NCBI RefSeq assembly: GCF_036327755.1
Contig: NZ_CP109596.1
Location: forward strand, 186,001-250,000
Length of the DNA: 64,000 nt
Direction of reading: 5' to 3'
Source of the DNA: Nocardia sp. NBC_01503
GTDB lineage: Bacteria; Actinomycetota; Actinomycetes; Mycobacteriales; Mycobacteriaceae
Positions 36,953-45,491 of this stretch are shown here, piece by piece (position 1 is the first letter of the stretch; each line of letters starts with the position of its first letter). The position numbers were made by a program, and so were the translations under genes. Under the pieces are notes generated by a model that worked only from the letters and a program-made list of their open reading frames with translations, was not told the DNA's origin and did no database searches.

Positions 36953-37033
36953 CTAGTGGCCGATGCTGCCGGTCAGCAGCTTGACGACCAGTCCGGCCAG
37001 CACGGCCGTCACAAAGCTCTCGACGGAACCCAA
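36953..37033 (-). CDS. Possible 26-aa hydrophobic peptide
   Basis: The frame runs from TTG 37033 with a strong ribosome site (AGGTGAGGAGAAG). The product starts GSVESFVTAVLAG and continues LVVKLLTGSIGH: one short amphipathic or membrane helix with a single Lys. It resembles tiny membrane peptides seen across actinobacteria, but I know no named family. Gene size is too small for statistics; the ribosome site is the main support. Confidence 0.4.
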   Translation of the reverse strand: MGSVESFVTAVLAGLVVKLLTGSIGH

Positions 37034-37490
37034 GGTCTTCTCCTCACAAGGTGGAACGACAAAACATGTGAAGCATGACTGATTCACTTGTTTCGCGTAG
37101 CCGAATCCGTCAACCTGTGAACCGATTTCGCGCGGTCAGCTCAAGAGTGAGGTGTCGACCGTGACCGGAACAGGCCCCGGCGCGACGACGGTCTCGCCTG
37201 CCGCCGCGTAGACCTCCGCGCTTATGCGGTGGGGGATCACTCTCGATCCCTGGGATTCTGACATGCGGCACCGACGAGTACGCCCTGATAAGGGGGCTAT
37301 CCGAGTAATTCGCGGCGGTACGGGCGCCTATCGGCGGGCACGGCGAACCGGTCGAGAAATCTGCCCTCGACCGGGAATTCGCCGCAGCGGCTGGGGACCG
37401 CCGGGTGTGGTACTCATGGCAATTCCCCTCCGAATGCCTGCGTGAGAAGGATTCTAGAAGCCGGACCGCCGGTCGGAGTAGCCCATGGAA
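37034..37490. other. 457-bp gap with decayed coding pieces
   Basis: No complete gene. It holds the fragment at 37136-37240 and a minus-strand ATG at 37417 with a strong GGAGGGG site whose frame closes after 29 codons (MSTTPGGPQPLRRI, Arg-rich). In a shifted frame the sequence continues protein-like (GEFPVEGRFLDRFAVPADRR) to another stop, so a frameshifted gene start is likely. Confidence 0.4.
37136..37240 (-). pseudogene. Short C-terminal-like gene fragment
   Basis: From GTG 37240 the frame gives MIPHRISAEVYAAAGETVVA then PGPVPVTVDTSLLS and a stop. It has strong G/C third positions and resembles the end of Uma2-family (DUF820) nucleases, where a pro-Val-rich strand closes the protein. The rest of such a gene is not found upstream. 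Weak call. Confidence 0.25.
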
Positions 37491-38591
37491 TTACCGGTAC
37501 CCGGTGACGGGATCGCGGCGATCGTAAACGCGACCACGCAGCACCACCCAGGCGGGAGTGCTCAGCGCGGCGAGATTCAGGCGCGGATCCTGCTGGTAGA
37601 CCACGAAATCCGCGCGAGCTCCGGGTTCGATACCGGAGCGGCCCAGCCAGGAGCGCGCATTCCAGGAGGAGGCGCCCAACGCGTCGTGCGTGCTGAAACC
37701 CGCACCGGCGAGGGCGGATATCTCATCGGCGATGCGACCGTGCGGGATCGAACCACCCGCATCGGTGCCGGTATAGATCGGCACCCCCGCCTCGTGTGCT
37801 TTGGCCACGGTCTCCCGCGAACGCCGATGCAGGTCGCGCATATGCGCCGCGTAGATGGGGAATTTACCTGCGCTGTCGGCGATTTCGGGGAAGGTGTCGA
37901 TATTGATGAGCGTCGGGACCAGTGCGGTGCCGTTGCGCGCCATCATCGCGATGGTCTCGTCGGTGAGGCCGGTGCCGTGCTCGATGCAGTCGATACCCGC
38001 GTCCAGCAGCCCGTAGAGCGCGTCCTCGCCGAACACATGCGAGGTGACCCGCGCGCCCTCTCGGTGGGCCGCGTCGATGGCCTCTTTCAGAATGGCATCC
38101 GACCACAGCGGAGCCAGATCACCTATCGACCGGTCGATCCAGTCACCGACGATCTTCACCCAGCCGTCCCCGCGCCGAGCCTGTTCGGCGACGATCTCCG
38201 GTAGATCCCGTTCGTCGTCGAGCTCGATGCCGAGTTCGCGAATGTACCTGCGCGGGCGGGCGATATGCCGCCCCGCGCGAATGATCTCGGGCAGGTCTTC
38301 GCGGTCGTCGATGAACCGCGTATCTATCGGCGAACCGGCATCGCGCAACAGCAGCGCTCCCGCATCCCGCTCCACCTCGGCCTGCGCGATCGCCCCGTCC
38401 GAATCCTCGTCCCCGCCACCGTATTTGATTCCGACATGGCAGTGCGCGTCCACCAGCCCCGGCACGATCCATCCCGAAGCGTGCACGGTCTCGGCACCCG
38501 CGAGCGGCTCGAACGAGATGACCCCGTCATGCACCCACAGATCGAGTACCTCAGATCCGGGCAGAACCACTCCGCGAAAATGCAGCCGCAT
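37491..38591 (-). CDS. Amidohydrolase family protein
   Basis: A 366-aa metal-dependent hydrolase. Ligands are visible: HxH in VPGLVDAHCHVGIKYGG, a Lys in GDGWVKIVGDWI, His in ARVTSHVFGEDALYG and CIEHGTGLTDETI, Asp in YTGTDAGGSIPHGRI. The closing beta-sandwich has PGARADFVVYQQDPR. This is the imidazolonepropionase/prolidase-like group acting on cyclic amides or dipeptides. GGAGG precedes ATG 38591. Confidence 0.88.
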   Translation of the reverse strand: MRLHFRGVVLPGSEVLDLWVHDGVISFEPLAGAETVHASGWIVPGLVDAHCHVGIKYGGGDEDSDGAIAQAEVERDAGALLLRDAGSPIDTRFIDDREDLPEIIRAGRHIARPRRYIRELGIELDDERDLPEIVAEQARRGDGWVKIVGDWIDRSIGDLAPLWSDAILKEAIDAAHREGARVTSHVFGEDALYGLLDAGIDCIEHGTGLTDETIAMMARNGTALVPTLINIDTFPEIADSAGKFPIYAAHMRDLHRRSRETVAKAHEAGVPIYTGTDAGGSIPHGRIADEISALAGAGFSTHDALGASSWNARSWLGRSGIEPGARADFVVYQQDPRLNLAALSTPAWVVLRGRVYDRRDPVTGYR

Positions 38592-38698
38592 CGCCGACCT
38601 CCGTGTCTCGGACTGTTTCACATACTAGAACGAGGCCGGACCCCGTCCGGGCGGGGATGGGAGTTACTCGGAAAGGCGAGTCCGGGCCCGAACGAGCA

Positions 38699-38724
38699 CC
38701 GGCCCCGCCGCAAGGCAGGGCCGG
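38699..38724 (-). terminator. Hairpin terminator of ffh
   Basis: CCGGCCC-c-GCC, loop GCAA, GGC-a-GGGCCGG: a 10-bp stem with one mismatch and a GCAA tetraloop, 15 bases past the ffh stop. Confidence 0.75.
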
Positions 38725-38739
38725 ATTCTCTTGTGAGCC

Positions 38740-40311
38740 TTACTTCTTGGGGAAGTTGAGCTTGGAGAGGTCGAAGCCCTCCAGACCCGGGGGGAGCTCG
38801 TTCAGACCGGCGGGCATGTTGGACAGGTCCGGCATCCCGCCGGGCATCCCACCCGGGAGGGCGGGCATGCCGGGGAAGCCGCCGCGCACCTTCGGCGGGG
38901 TGGGGCCGCGGCCGCCCTTCTTACCCTTCTTGCCCTTGCCCTTACCCTTGTTGCCACCGCGCGAGCCGGGCAGCCCGAACTGGCGGCTCATCATGCCCAT
39001 CATCTTCTTGGCTTCGAAGAAGCGGTCGACGAGCTGGTTGACCTCGGAGACCGTGACACCGGAGCCGTTGGCGATGCGCAGGCGGCGAGAGGCGTTGATG
39101 ATCTTCGGGTTATCGCGCTCGGCGGGGGTCATACCGCGGATGATGGCCTGGACGCGGTCGAGTTGCTTGTCATCGACCTGCGCGAGAACATCTTTCATCT
39201 GACCGGCGCCCGGCAGCATGCCGAGCAGGTTGCCGATCGGGCCCATCTTGCGGATGGCGAGCATCTGCTCAAGGAAGTCCTCGAGGGTGAGTTCGCCCGA
39301 GCCGATCTTGCGCGCGGCCTCCTCGGCCTGCTGCGCGTCGTAGACCTGTTCGGCCTGCTCGATCAGGGTGAGCAGATCGCCCATGCCCAGGATGCGGCTG
39401 GCCATACGGTCGGGGTGGAAGACGTCGAAGTCCTCCAGCTTCTCGCCGGTGGAGGCGAAAAGGATGGGCTGGCCGGTGATCTCACGCACGGACAGCGCCG
39501 CACCACCGCGGGCGTCACCGTCGAGCTTGGTGAGCACGACGCCGGTGAAGCCGACACCGTCGCGGAAGGCCTCGGCGGTGGTGACCGCGTCCTGACCGAT
39601 CATCGAGTCCAGGACGAACAGGGTCTCGTCCGGATTGACGGCATCGCGAATGCCCGCAGCCTGTGCCATCAGCTCAGCGTCGATACCGAGGCGACCGGCG
39701 GTATCGACGATGACGATGTCGTACTGCTTGGCCTTGGCCTCTTCGATACCGCGGCGCGCCACATCCACCGGATCGGCGGCCGAGACACCGAGCGGGTTCT
39801 CGCCACCGCCGATGGAGGTGCCCGGATTGGGCGCGAACACCGGCACACCGGCGCGTTCACCGACAACCTGAAGCTGGGTGACCGCGCCCGGCCGCTGCAG
39901 GTCACAGGCGACGAGCAGCGGCTGATGCCCCTGCCCCTTCAGCCATTTCGCGAGCTTGCCCGCGAGGGTGGTCTTACCGGCGCCCTGCAAACCGGCCAGC
40001 ATGATGACCGTGGGCGGGTTCTTGGCGTACTGCAGTCGCCGGGTCTCGCCGCCGAGAATGGCGATGAGCTCCTCGTTGACGATCTTGACGACCTGCTGCG
40101 CCGGATTCAGCGCCGCGGAGACCTCGGCGCCCTTGGCGCGCTCCTTGATCTTGGCGATGAAGGTGCGGACCACCGGCAGCGCGACGTCGGCCTCGAGCAG
40201 GGCGAGTCGGATCTCGCGGGCGGTGGCATCGATGTCGGCGGGTGACAGGCGCCCCTTTCCGCGCAGATCCTTGAGGGCACCGGCCAACCGGTCGGAAAGG
40301 GATTCGAACAC
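38740..40311 (-). CDS. ffh: Signal recognition particle protein Ffh
   Basis: A 523-aa SRP GTPase. The NG domain has LAGLQGAGKTTLAGKLAKWL, VDTAGRLGIDAEL and TKLDGDARGGAALSV. The Met-rich M domain has MGPIGNLLGMLPGAGQMKDV and SRRLRIANGSGVTVSEVNQL. The tail is basic (GKGKGKKGKKGGRG) followed by Gly/Pro/Met repeats. It binds 4.5S RNA and signal sequences; partner FtsY is encoded at 45492-47102. Confidence 0.97.
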   Translation of the reverse strand: MFESLSDRLAGALKDLRGKGRLSPADIDATAREIRLALLEADVALPVVRTFIAKIKERAKGAEVSAALNPAQQVVKIVNEELIAILGGETRRLQYAKNPPTVIMLAGLQGAGKTTLAGKLAKWLKGQGHQPLLVACDLQRPGAVTQLQVVGERAGVPVFAPNPGTSIGGGENPLGVSAADPVDVARRGIEEAKAKQYDIVIVDTAGRLGIDAELMAQAAGIRDAVNPDETLFVLDSMIGQDAVTTAEAFRDGVGFTGVVLTKLDGDARGGAALSVREITGQPILFASTGEKLEDFDVFHPDRMASRILGMGDLLTLIEQAEQVYDAQQAEEAARKIGSGELTLEDFLEQMLAIRKMGPIGNLLGMLPGAGQMKDVLAQVDDKQLDRVQAIIRGMTPAERDNPKIINASRRLRIANGSGVTVSEVNQLVDRFFEAKKMMGMMSRQFGLPGSRGGNKGKGKGKKGKKGGRGPTPPKVRGGFPGMPALPGGMPGGMPDLSNMPAGLNELPPGLEGFDLSKLNFPKK

Positions 40312-40418
40312 CGATGCTCCTGATCTCGAGGGACGTCACTCGAGATACCAGGGTAGTGGGATCTGCGACGGGCCGTTATTCCAGGGACCGTGAGCAGCGC
40401 TATTCGTTGCGGGCGGGG

Positions 40419-40727
40419 CTATTCCAGCGAGCGCGGGCGGGTGGGGGGCCGGCGCAGATCGTGCAGTTCGGCGGCGACCATGCCGACGGCTTCGCGCGCG
40501 GTGAGCCCGAGTTCGAGGGCGAGTGCGTCCAGGACGGTCCATTCGGCGTCGGTGAGCACATGGTCGACGAGGGTGGCGGCGATGGTCATGGCGGTCACCG
40601 CCTGTTGACCGGAGAGGGTGCGACCGGGGAGCCAGGAGACCACCCAGCGGTCGCCGCCTACGCAGCGCGCCATGTGCGGGGTCGAATCGCTCGTCATCAT
40701 CGATGCTGAAACAACTTCGATTGCCAC
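40419..40727 (-). CDS. Hypothetical protein, actinobacterial
   Basis: A 102-aa protein (from GTG 40727 after GAGGGGAG). An N-terminal beta part has CVGGDRWVVSWLPGRTLSG and a helical part has AVTAMTIAATLVDHVLTDAE, then LALELGLTAREAVGMVAAEL. No family recognised. It lies after the inverted repeat at 40832-40866, which may control it. Confidence 0.6.
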   Translation of the reverse strand: MAIEVVSASMMTSDSTPHMARCVGGDRWVVSWLPGRTLSGQQAVTAMTIAATLVDHVLTDAEWTVLDALALELGLTAREAVGMVAAELHDLRRPPTRPRSLE

Positions 40728-40831
40728 CGACCAACTCCCCTCATAGCACACGCGACCGCATTGGTTGAGGCGATATTAGGGGGATTCGGGATTGCTCGAT
40801 CAGTATTTCAGCAAATTACGTGCAACGATCA

Positions 40832-40866
40832 GATTAACTGGCAAACGTACGGTTTGCCAGTTAATC
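40832..40866. promoter_or_regulatory. Perfect AT-rich 15-bp inverted repeat
   Basis: GATTAACTGGCAAAC (40832-40846), a 5-bp centre GTACG, and GTTTGCCAGTTAATC (40852-40866). It lies 18 bases past the glnD stop and about 105 bases before the hypothetical gene start. Low GC makes it unusual for a terminator here; it may be an operator. Confidence 0.65.
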
Positions 40867-40884
40867 CAGCATCCTGGCGATCGG

Positions 40885-43359
40885 TCAGAAAACCGAGGTT
40901 GATCCGTTTTCCGTGTCCGATTCGGGCGTTTTCTTCGGTTGTTGCGGAGGCACCACCGCGAGCACCGCCGCCGCGATTTCCGCGCGCCGCTCCGGCGTGT
41001 CGGCAGCCCCCAGATCCAGGCAGAACGTATCCACCACCGCCGCGCCCATGGTCGACACCTTCGCCCAGCTCACATTCGCACCGGATTCCGCGAGCGCGGC
41101 CGCCAAACGACTCAGCAATCCGATTCGATCCTCGGCGCGCAATTCCAGCAGCACCCGGCCGGGCTCGGCGGTTTCATTCCAGAGCACGCGCGGCGCGGCC
41201 TGCGCGTATGGACTCGGCTGGGTGCCACCGGCTTCGCGTTCCTTACGCGCGAGAACCGAAACCAGGTCCAAATCACCGTTAATGGCCCTGATCAATTCCT
41301 GGCGCAGCAGGCCGGGCTCCGGTGGATTTCCGAAACGCGGTGCGACGGCGAAGGTATCGATGGCGGATTTTCCGACACCGGCGAGATCCGCGGAGAGCAC
41401 GCGCAGTGAATGCAGTGCCAGTACGCCCGCCGCATCCGAGAGCAAACCCGGATTATCCGGCGCGACAACCGTCACAATATGGGTATACCGCCCGTCCCCG
41501 GGCTTCAATTCCACATGTACGCCACCGCTTTCCGCCTTTTCGCGCAGATCATCCGGAATGGCCTCGGGTTCGGGCAGCTCCTCCCCCGCCATGGACAACC
41601 GGCAGCGGCGCACCAGATCACCGATCAGCGAGGCTTTCCAGTCGTTCCAGACCCCCGGCCCGGTGGCCAGCGAATCGGCCTCGGCCAGCGCGTGCAGCAA
41701 TTCGAGCAATTGCGAATCGCCGTCGAGGGCCTCGACCACCATTTTCACGGTGTCCGGATCGGCGAGATCGCGACGCGTGGCGGTATCGGGCAGCAGCAGA
41801 TGATGCCGCACCATGGCCGAGAGCAGCCGCACATCGGAGGGCCACAACCCGAGCCTGCGCCCGATGGAGGTGGCCAGCTCCGCGCCGACCGCACTGTGAT
41901 CCTCCGTGCGCCCCTTGCCGATATCGTGCAGCAGCGCGCCGATCAACAGCAGGTCCGGGCGGGCCACCCGGGTGGCGAGGGCACCGGCCTGCGCGACCGC
42001 CTCCATGAGATGACGGTCGACGGTCCAGGTGTGCATGGCATCGCGCGGCGGTAGATCGCGCACCACACCCCACTCCGGAAAGAGCCTGCCCCACAAGCCG
42101 GTTCGGTCGAGAGCCTCGATCGCGTCGATGGCGCCGCGGCCCGTGCCCAGCAACACCAGCAGGTCGTTGAGGGCTTCCTTGGGCCACGGCTCGCGTAGCT
42201 CGGGTGCGTCCTCGGAGAGCCTGTTCAACGTCGTCGCGGACATGGGCAATCCGGTCTGCGCGGAGGCGGCGGCCACGCGCAGTATCAATCCCGGATCACG
42301 CTGCGGCCGCGCGTCCCTGGCCAGCACCACCTCACCGGAGTGCTCGACCACCCCCTCATCGAGTGGTCGGCGCACCGGCATCCGGCGCAGCCGGGCCAGG
42401 CCGCGGCGAGGCAGCGCGTTGGCGGCGGTGCGCAGCCCGACATCGGTGGAGTAGCTGACGGTTCGCGCCGCATCGCTGAGGGTGCGGGCGAGGTCGAAGC
42501 GGTCACCGATGCGCAGGGCCGCGCCGATTTCGTCCGCATCCTGGGCGCGCAGTTGATCGCGGGCACGACCGGCCACCCGATGCAGTTCGGTGCGAACATC
42601 CAGCAATCTGCGGTGCGCCTGTTTCAGCCCGCCACCGGGCACATCCGGACCGAGCCCCGGCATGGCATCGGTCAGTTGTGCGATGGCGAGAGCGTCCAGG
42701 AGCTGGATATCGCGGAGCCCACCGCGCCCGTTCTTGAGATCGGGTTCGGCGCGATGCGCGATCTCTCCGCTACGCCGCCAACGGGTTTCAGCCTGTGCGA
42801 TGAGACCGTCGAAGCGGGAACGGATCCCGGTCCGCCAATCCCGTCGCACCCCGCTGACGAGCAGATTGCTGAGACCTTCATCGCCGACGATATGGCGGGC
42901 CTCCAGCATGCCCAGGGCGGCGGTCAGATCATCGGCTGCCACGCGCAGCGCCTGCGGCACCGTGCGCACGCTGTGATCGAGTTTGATGTGCGCGTCCCAC
43001 AGCGGATACCAGAGCTGATCGGCGACTTCGGCGACCTTGGCGGGGTCTATGTCGTCGTAGAGCAGCACCAGATCCAGATCCGAGTAGGGCAGCATTTCGC
43101 GGCGGCCCAATCCGCCCACCGCGACGATCGAAAGCCCGCTCCCCTCGGTGATGCCGACCTCGTGACCCTTTGTGGTCAGCCATAATTCGTACAGGTCGAC
43201 CAGCGCCAACCGCAGCGCCTCCGGGTCCAACCGGGTGGCGCGCCCATGTGCGGCGGTGTGTTCGGCGAGTAGTTGGTTGCGAGCCCGGACCAGATCCGAA
43301 GCGCCGTTGGAGACCTTCTCCGTGGAGTCCTTCTCGTCGCGTGCCTGCTGGAAACCCAC
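40885..43359 (-). CDS. glnD: PII uridylyltransferase/uridylyl-removing enzyme GlnD
   Basis: An 824-aa nitrogen sensor. The nucleotidyltransferase domain has [20 protein letters not shown]; the HD domain has [20 protein letters not shown]; two ACT domains close the protein ([20 protein letters not shown] near 640 and [20 protein letters not shown] near 740), sensing glutamine. It modifies the PII protein encoded next to it. GTG 43359 is the start. Confidence 0.95.
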   Translation of the reverse strand: MGFQQARDEKDSTEKVSNGASDLVRARNQLLAEHTAAHGRATRLDPEALRLALVDLYELWLTTKGHEVGITEGSGLSIVAVGGLGRREMLPYSDLDLVLLYDDIDPAKVAEVADQLWYPLWDAHIKLDHSVRTVPQALRVAADDLTAALGMLEARHIVGDEGLSNLLVSGVRRDWRTGIRSRFDGLIAQAETRWRRSGEIAHRAEPDLKNGRGGLRDIQLLDALAIAQLTDAMPGLGPDVPGGGLKQAHRRLLDVRTELHRVAGRARDQLRAQDADEIGAALRIGDRFDLARTLSDAARTVSYSTDVGLRTAANALPRRGLARLRRMPVRRPLDEGVVEHSGEVVLARDARPQRDPGLILRVAAASAQTGLPMSATTLNRLSEDAPELREPWPKEALNDLLVLLGTGRGAIDAIEALDRTGLWGRLFPEWGVVRDLPPRDAMHTWTVDRHLMEAVAQAGALATRVARPDLLLIGALLHDIGKGRTEDHSAVGAELATSIGRRLGLWPSDVRLLSAMVRHHLLLPDTATRRDLADPDTVKMVVEALDGDSQLLELLHALAEADSLATGPGVWNDWKASLIGDLVRRCRLSMAGEELPEPEAIPDDLREKAESGGVHVELKPGDGRYTHIVTVVAPDNPGLLSDAAGVLALHSLRVLSADLAGVGKSAIDTFAVAPRFGNPPEPGLLRQELIRAINGDLDLVSVLARKEREAGGTQPSPYAQAAPRVLWNETAEPGRVLLELRAEDRIGLLSRLAAALAESGANVSWAKVSTMGAAVVDTFCLDLGAADTPERRAEIAAAVLAVVPPQQPKKTPESDTENGSTSVF

Positions 43360-43401
43360 ACCACACCCCTGTATCTAATTTGCCTCCGCTGCGCTCCGGC
43401 G

Positions 43402-43498
43402 AGTTCGCGGCCCTGGGAGTCTCACTTGTTCCCTCGCTCCGCTCCCCCGCTTCGCTCCTCCGCTCCACTCAGTCCAGAAGTGAGACGGGCCGCGAACT
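43402..43498 (-). other. Long bulged hairpin between glnB and glnD
   Basis: AGTTCGCGGCCC (43402-43413), a 5-nt bulge, then GTCTCACTT (43419-43427) pair with 43478-43498, giving a 21-bp stem. The 50-nt loop is pyrimidine-rich with repeated CGCTCC. It lies inside the presumed amt-glnB-glnD transcript. Confidence 0.7.
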
Positions 43499-43530
43499 TT
43501 CGGGCGCATCAGCTGTCCAGTTATATGCGT

Positions 43531-43576
43531 GCGGCCCCGCACCCACCCGATCGTGCACCGGTGGGAACGGGGCCGC
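43531..43576 (-). terminator. Hairpin directly after glnB
   Basis: GCGGCCCCG (43531-43539) pairs with CGGGGCCGC (43568-43576), and inner CCCACC with GGTGGG, 14 bases past the glnB stop. It may weaken read-through into glnD. Confidence 0.75.
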
Positions 43577-43590
43577 CGCTCGGTCCTCGA

Positions 43591-43932
<342 letters not shown>

Positions 43933-45285
43933 TCATGCCTCCTTGACGGCGGTGGTACGTGCCGTGCCACCCACAGCAGCGAAATCGTATGCCGATTCAG
44001 CGTGCTCCGACTCGTCCAAGCCCACGAACTCGGCTTCCTCGTCCGCACGGAGGCCGATGGTGTACTTGATGGCGAGCGCGATGACGAGCGTCGCGACGGC
44101 GGAGTAGGCGAGCACCGCACCGGCGCCGATCGCCTGCTTGACCAGCTGATCGAAACCGCCACCGTAGAACAGGCCCTTGACCGCGGCCGGGGCCTCGGGG
44201 GCGGCGACCAGACCGACCATCAGGGTGCCCGCGATACCACCGACGAGGTGGACGCCGACCACGTCGAGCGAGTCGTCGAAGCCGAAGCGGAACTTCAGGC
44301 CGACGGCCAGGGCACACAGCACACCGGCGACCACACCGATGGCGAGCGCGCCGATCACGTTGACCGAGGAGCAGGACGGGGTGATGGCGACCAGACCGGC
44401 CACGATGCCCGAAGCGGCGCCGAGGGAGGTGGCGTGACCGTCACGCACCTTCTCCACCAGCAGCCAGGCGAGCATGGCCGCACCGGTGGCGACGGTGGTG
44501 GTGACGAAGGTGGCGCCGGCGATACCGTTCGAGCCGATCGCGGAGCCCGCGTTGAAGCCGTACCAGCCGAACCACAGCAGACCGGCGCCGAGCATGACGA
44601 ACGGCAGGTTGTGCGGGCGCATCGGGGTGCCCGGCCAGCCCTTGCGCTTGCCCAGCACGATGGCCAGGACCAGGCCCGCGACACCGGCGTTGATGTGGAC
44701 CGCGGTACCACCCGCGAAGTCGATCGCCTTGAGCTTGTTGGCAATCCAGCCACCGTGCTCACCGGTGACGCCGTCGAAGGCGAAGACCCAGTGCGCGATC
44801 GGGAAGTAGACGACCGTGGCCCACACGGTCGCGAAGAGCATCCAGGCGCCGAACTTCAGGCGGTCAGCGACTGCACCCGAGATGAGGGCGACGGTAATGA
44901 TCGCGAACATGAGCTGGAAGGCCACGAAAACCGTGGCCGGAATAGTGCCCGCGAGTGGTACAGCCACCTTGACGGATGCGTCGGTCGCATCGGCCAAGTA
45001 GGTGCCACCGATAAGACTCTTCAGGCCGAAGTACTGCGCCGGATCACCGAAGAGATTGCCCTTGTCCTCGCCGAACGCCATGGAGAAGCCGTACAGCACC
45101 CACAGGACGGTGATAACGCCCATGGCACTGATGCTCATCATGATCATGTTCAGCACATTCTTCGAGCGGACCATGCCGCCGTAGAAGAATGCGAGTCCGG
45201 GGGTCATCAACAGCACGAGTGCGGCGCTGGCCAGCATCCATGCGGTATCTCCGGCGTCAGGTGCGCCTAATACGGGGAACGCCAC
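43933..45285 (-). CDS. amt: Ammonium transporter
   Basis: A 450-aa, 11-helix transporter. Family blocks: LLMTPGLAFFYGGMVRSKNV, FPIAHWVFAFDGV (first twin-His region), FAGGTAVHINAGVAGLVLAI and DVVGVHLVGGIAGTLMVGLV (second twin His). The C-terminal cytoplasmic tail contacts PII. GTG 45285 follows GAGGAGG at 8 bases, better than the longer frames. Confidence 0.96.
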   Translation of the reverse strand: MAFPVLGAPDAGDTAWMLASAALVLLMTPGLAFFYGGMVRSKNVLNMIMMSISAMGVITVLWVLYGFSMAFGEDKGNLFGDPAQYFGLKSLIGGTYLADATDASVKVAVPLAGTIPATVFVAFQLMFAIITVALISGAVADRLKFGAWMLFATVWATVVYFPIAHWVFAFDGVTGEHGGWIANKLKAIDFAGGTAVHINAGVAGLVLAIVLGKRKGWPGTPMRPHNLPFVMLGAGLLWFGWYGFNAGSAIGSNGIAGATFVTTTVATGAAMLAWLLVEKVRDGHATSLGAASGIVAGLVAITPSCSSVNVIGALAIGVVAGVLCALAVGLKFRFGFDDSLDVVGVHLVGGIAGTLMVGLVAAPEAPAAVKGLFYGGGFDQLVKQAIGAGAVLAYSAVATLVIALAIKYTIGLRADEEAEFVGLDESEHAESAYDFAAVGGTARTTAVKEA

Positions 45286-45379
45286 CTTAATTTCCTCCTC
45301 ATCTCGGGCCCCGCCGATAACGGCGAATGAGCCTGACATGAAGGTTCGGGGAGTGGTGTTTCCGCCGTGATCCTGCGGC

Positions 45380-45427
45380 GTTTCGCGTAGGTGAACGGAT
45401 GAGATCGCAGTGTTTCGGTCAGGTTTC
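45380..45427. promoter_or_regulatory. Candidate GlnR-type nitrogen box upstream of amt
   Basis: GTTTC-GCGTAG-GTGAAC (45380-45396) approximates the GTTTC-n6-GTnAC half-site pair of GlnR sites. A second weaker pair GTTTC-GGTCAG-GTTTC lies at 45412-45427. Spacing from the amt start (about 95-140 bp) suits activation. The match is imperfect. Confidence 0.4.
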
Positions 45428-45491
45428 CGCAATCGCACCGCTGTTACGGGCGGGGCGTGAGGTTATGTGAGTTCCCCGTGGTACGGGCAAC

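Noticed and set aside
43438-43468. CGCTCC repeats in the glnB-glnD gap as a CRISPR-like array
   Set aside because: Units are 6-8 bp, degenerate and without spacers; they form the loop of a hairpin.
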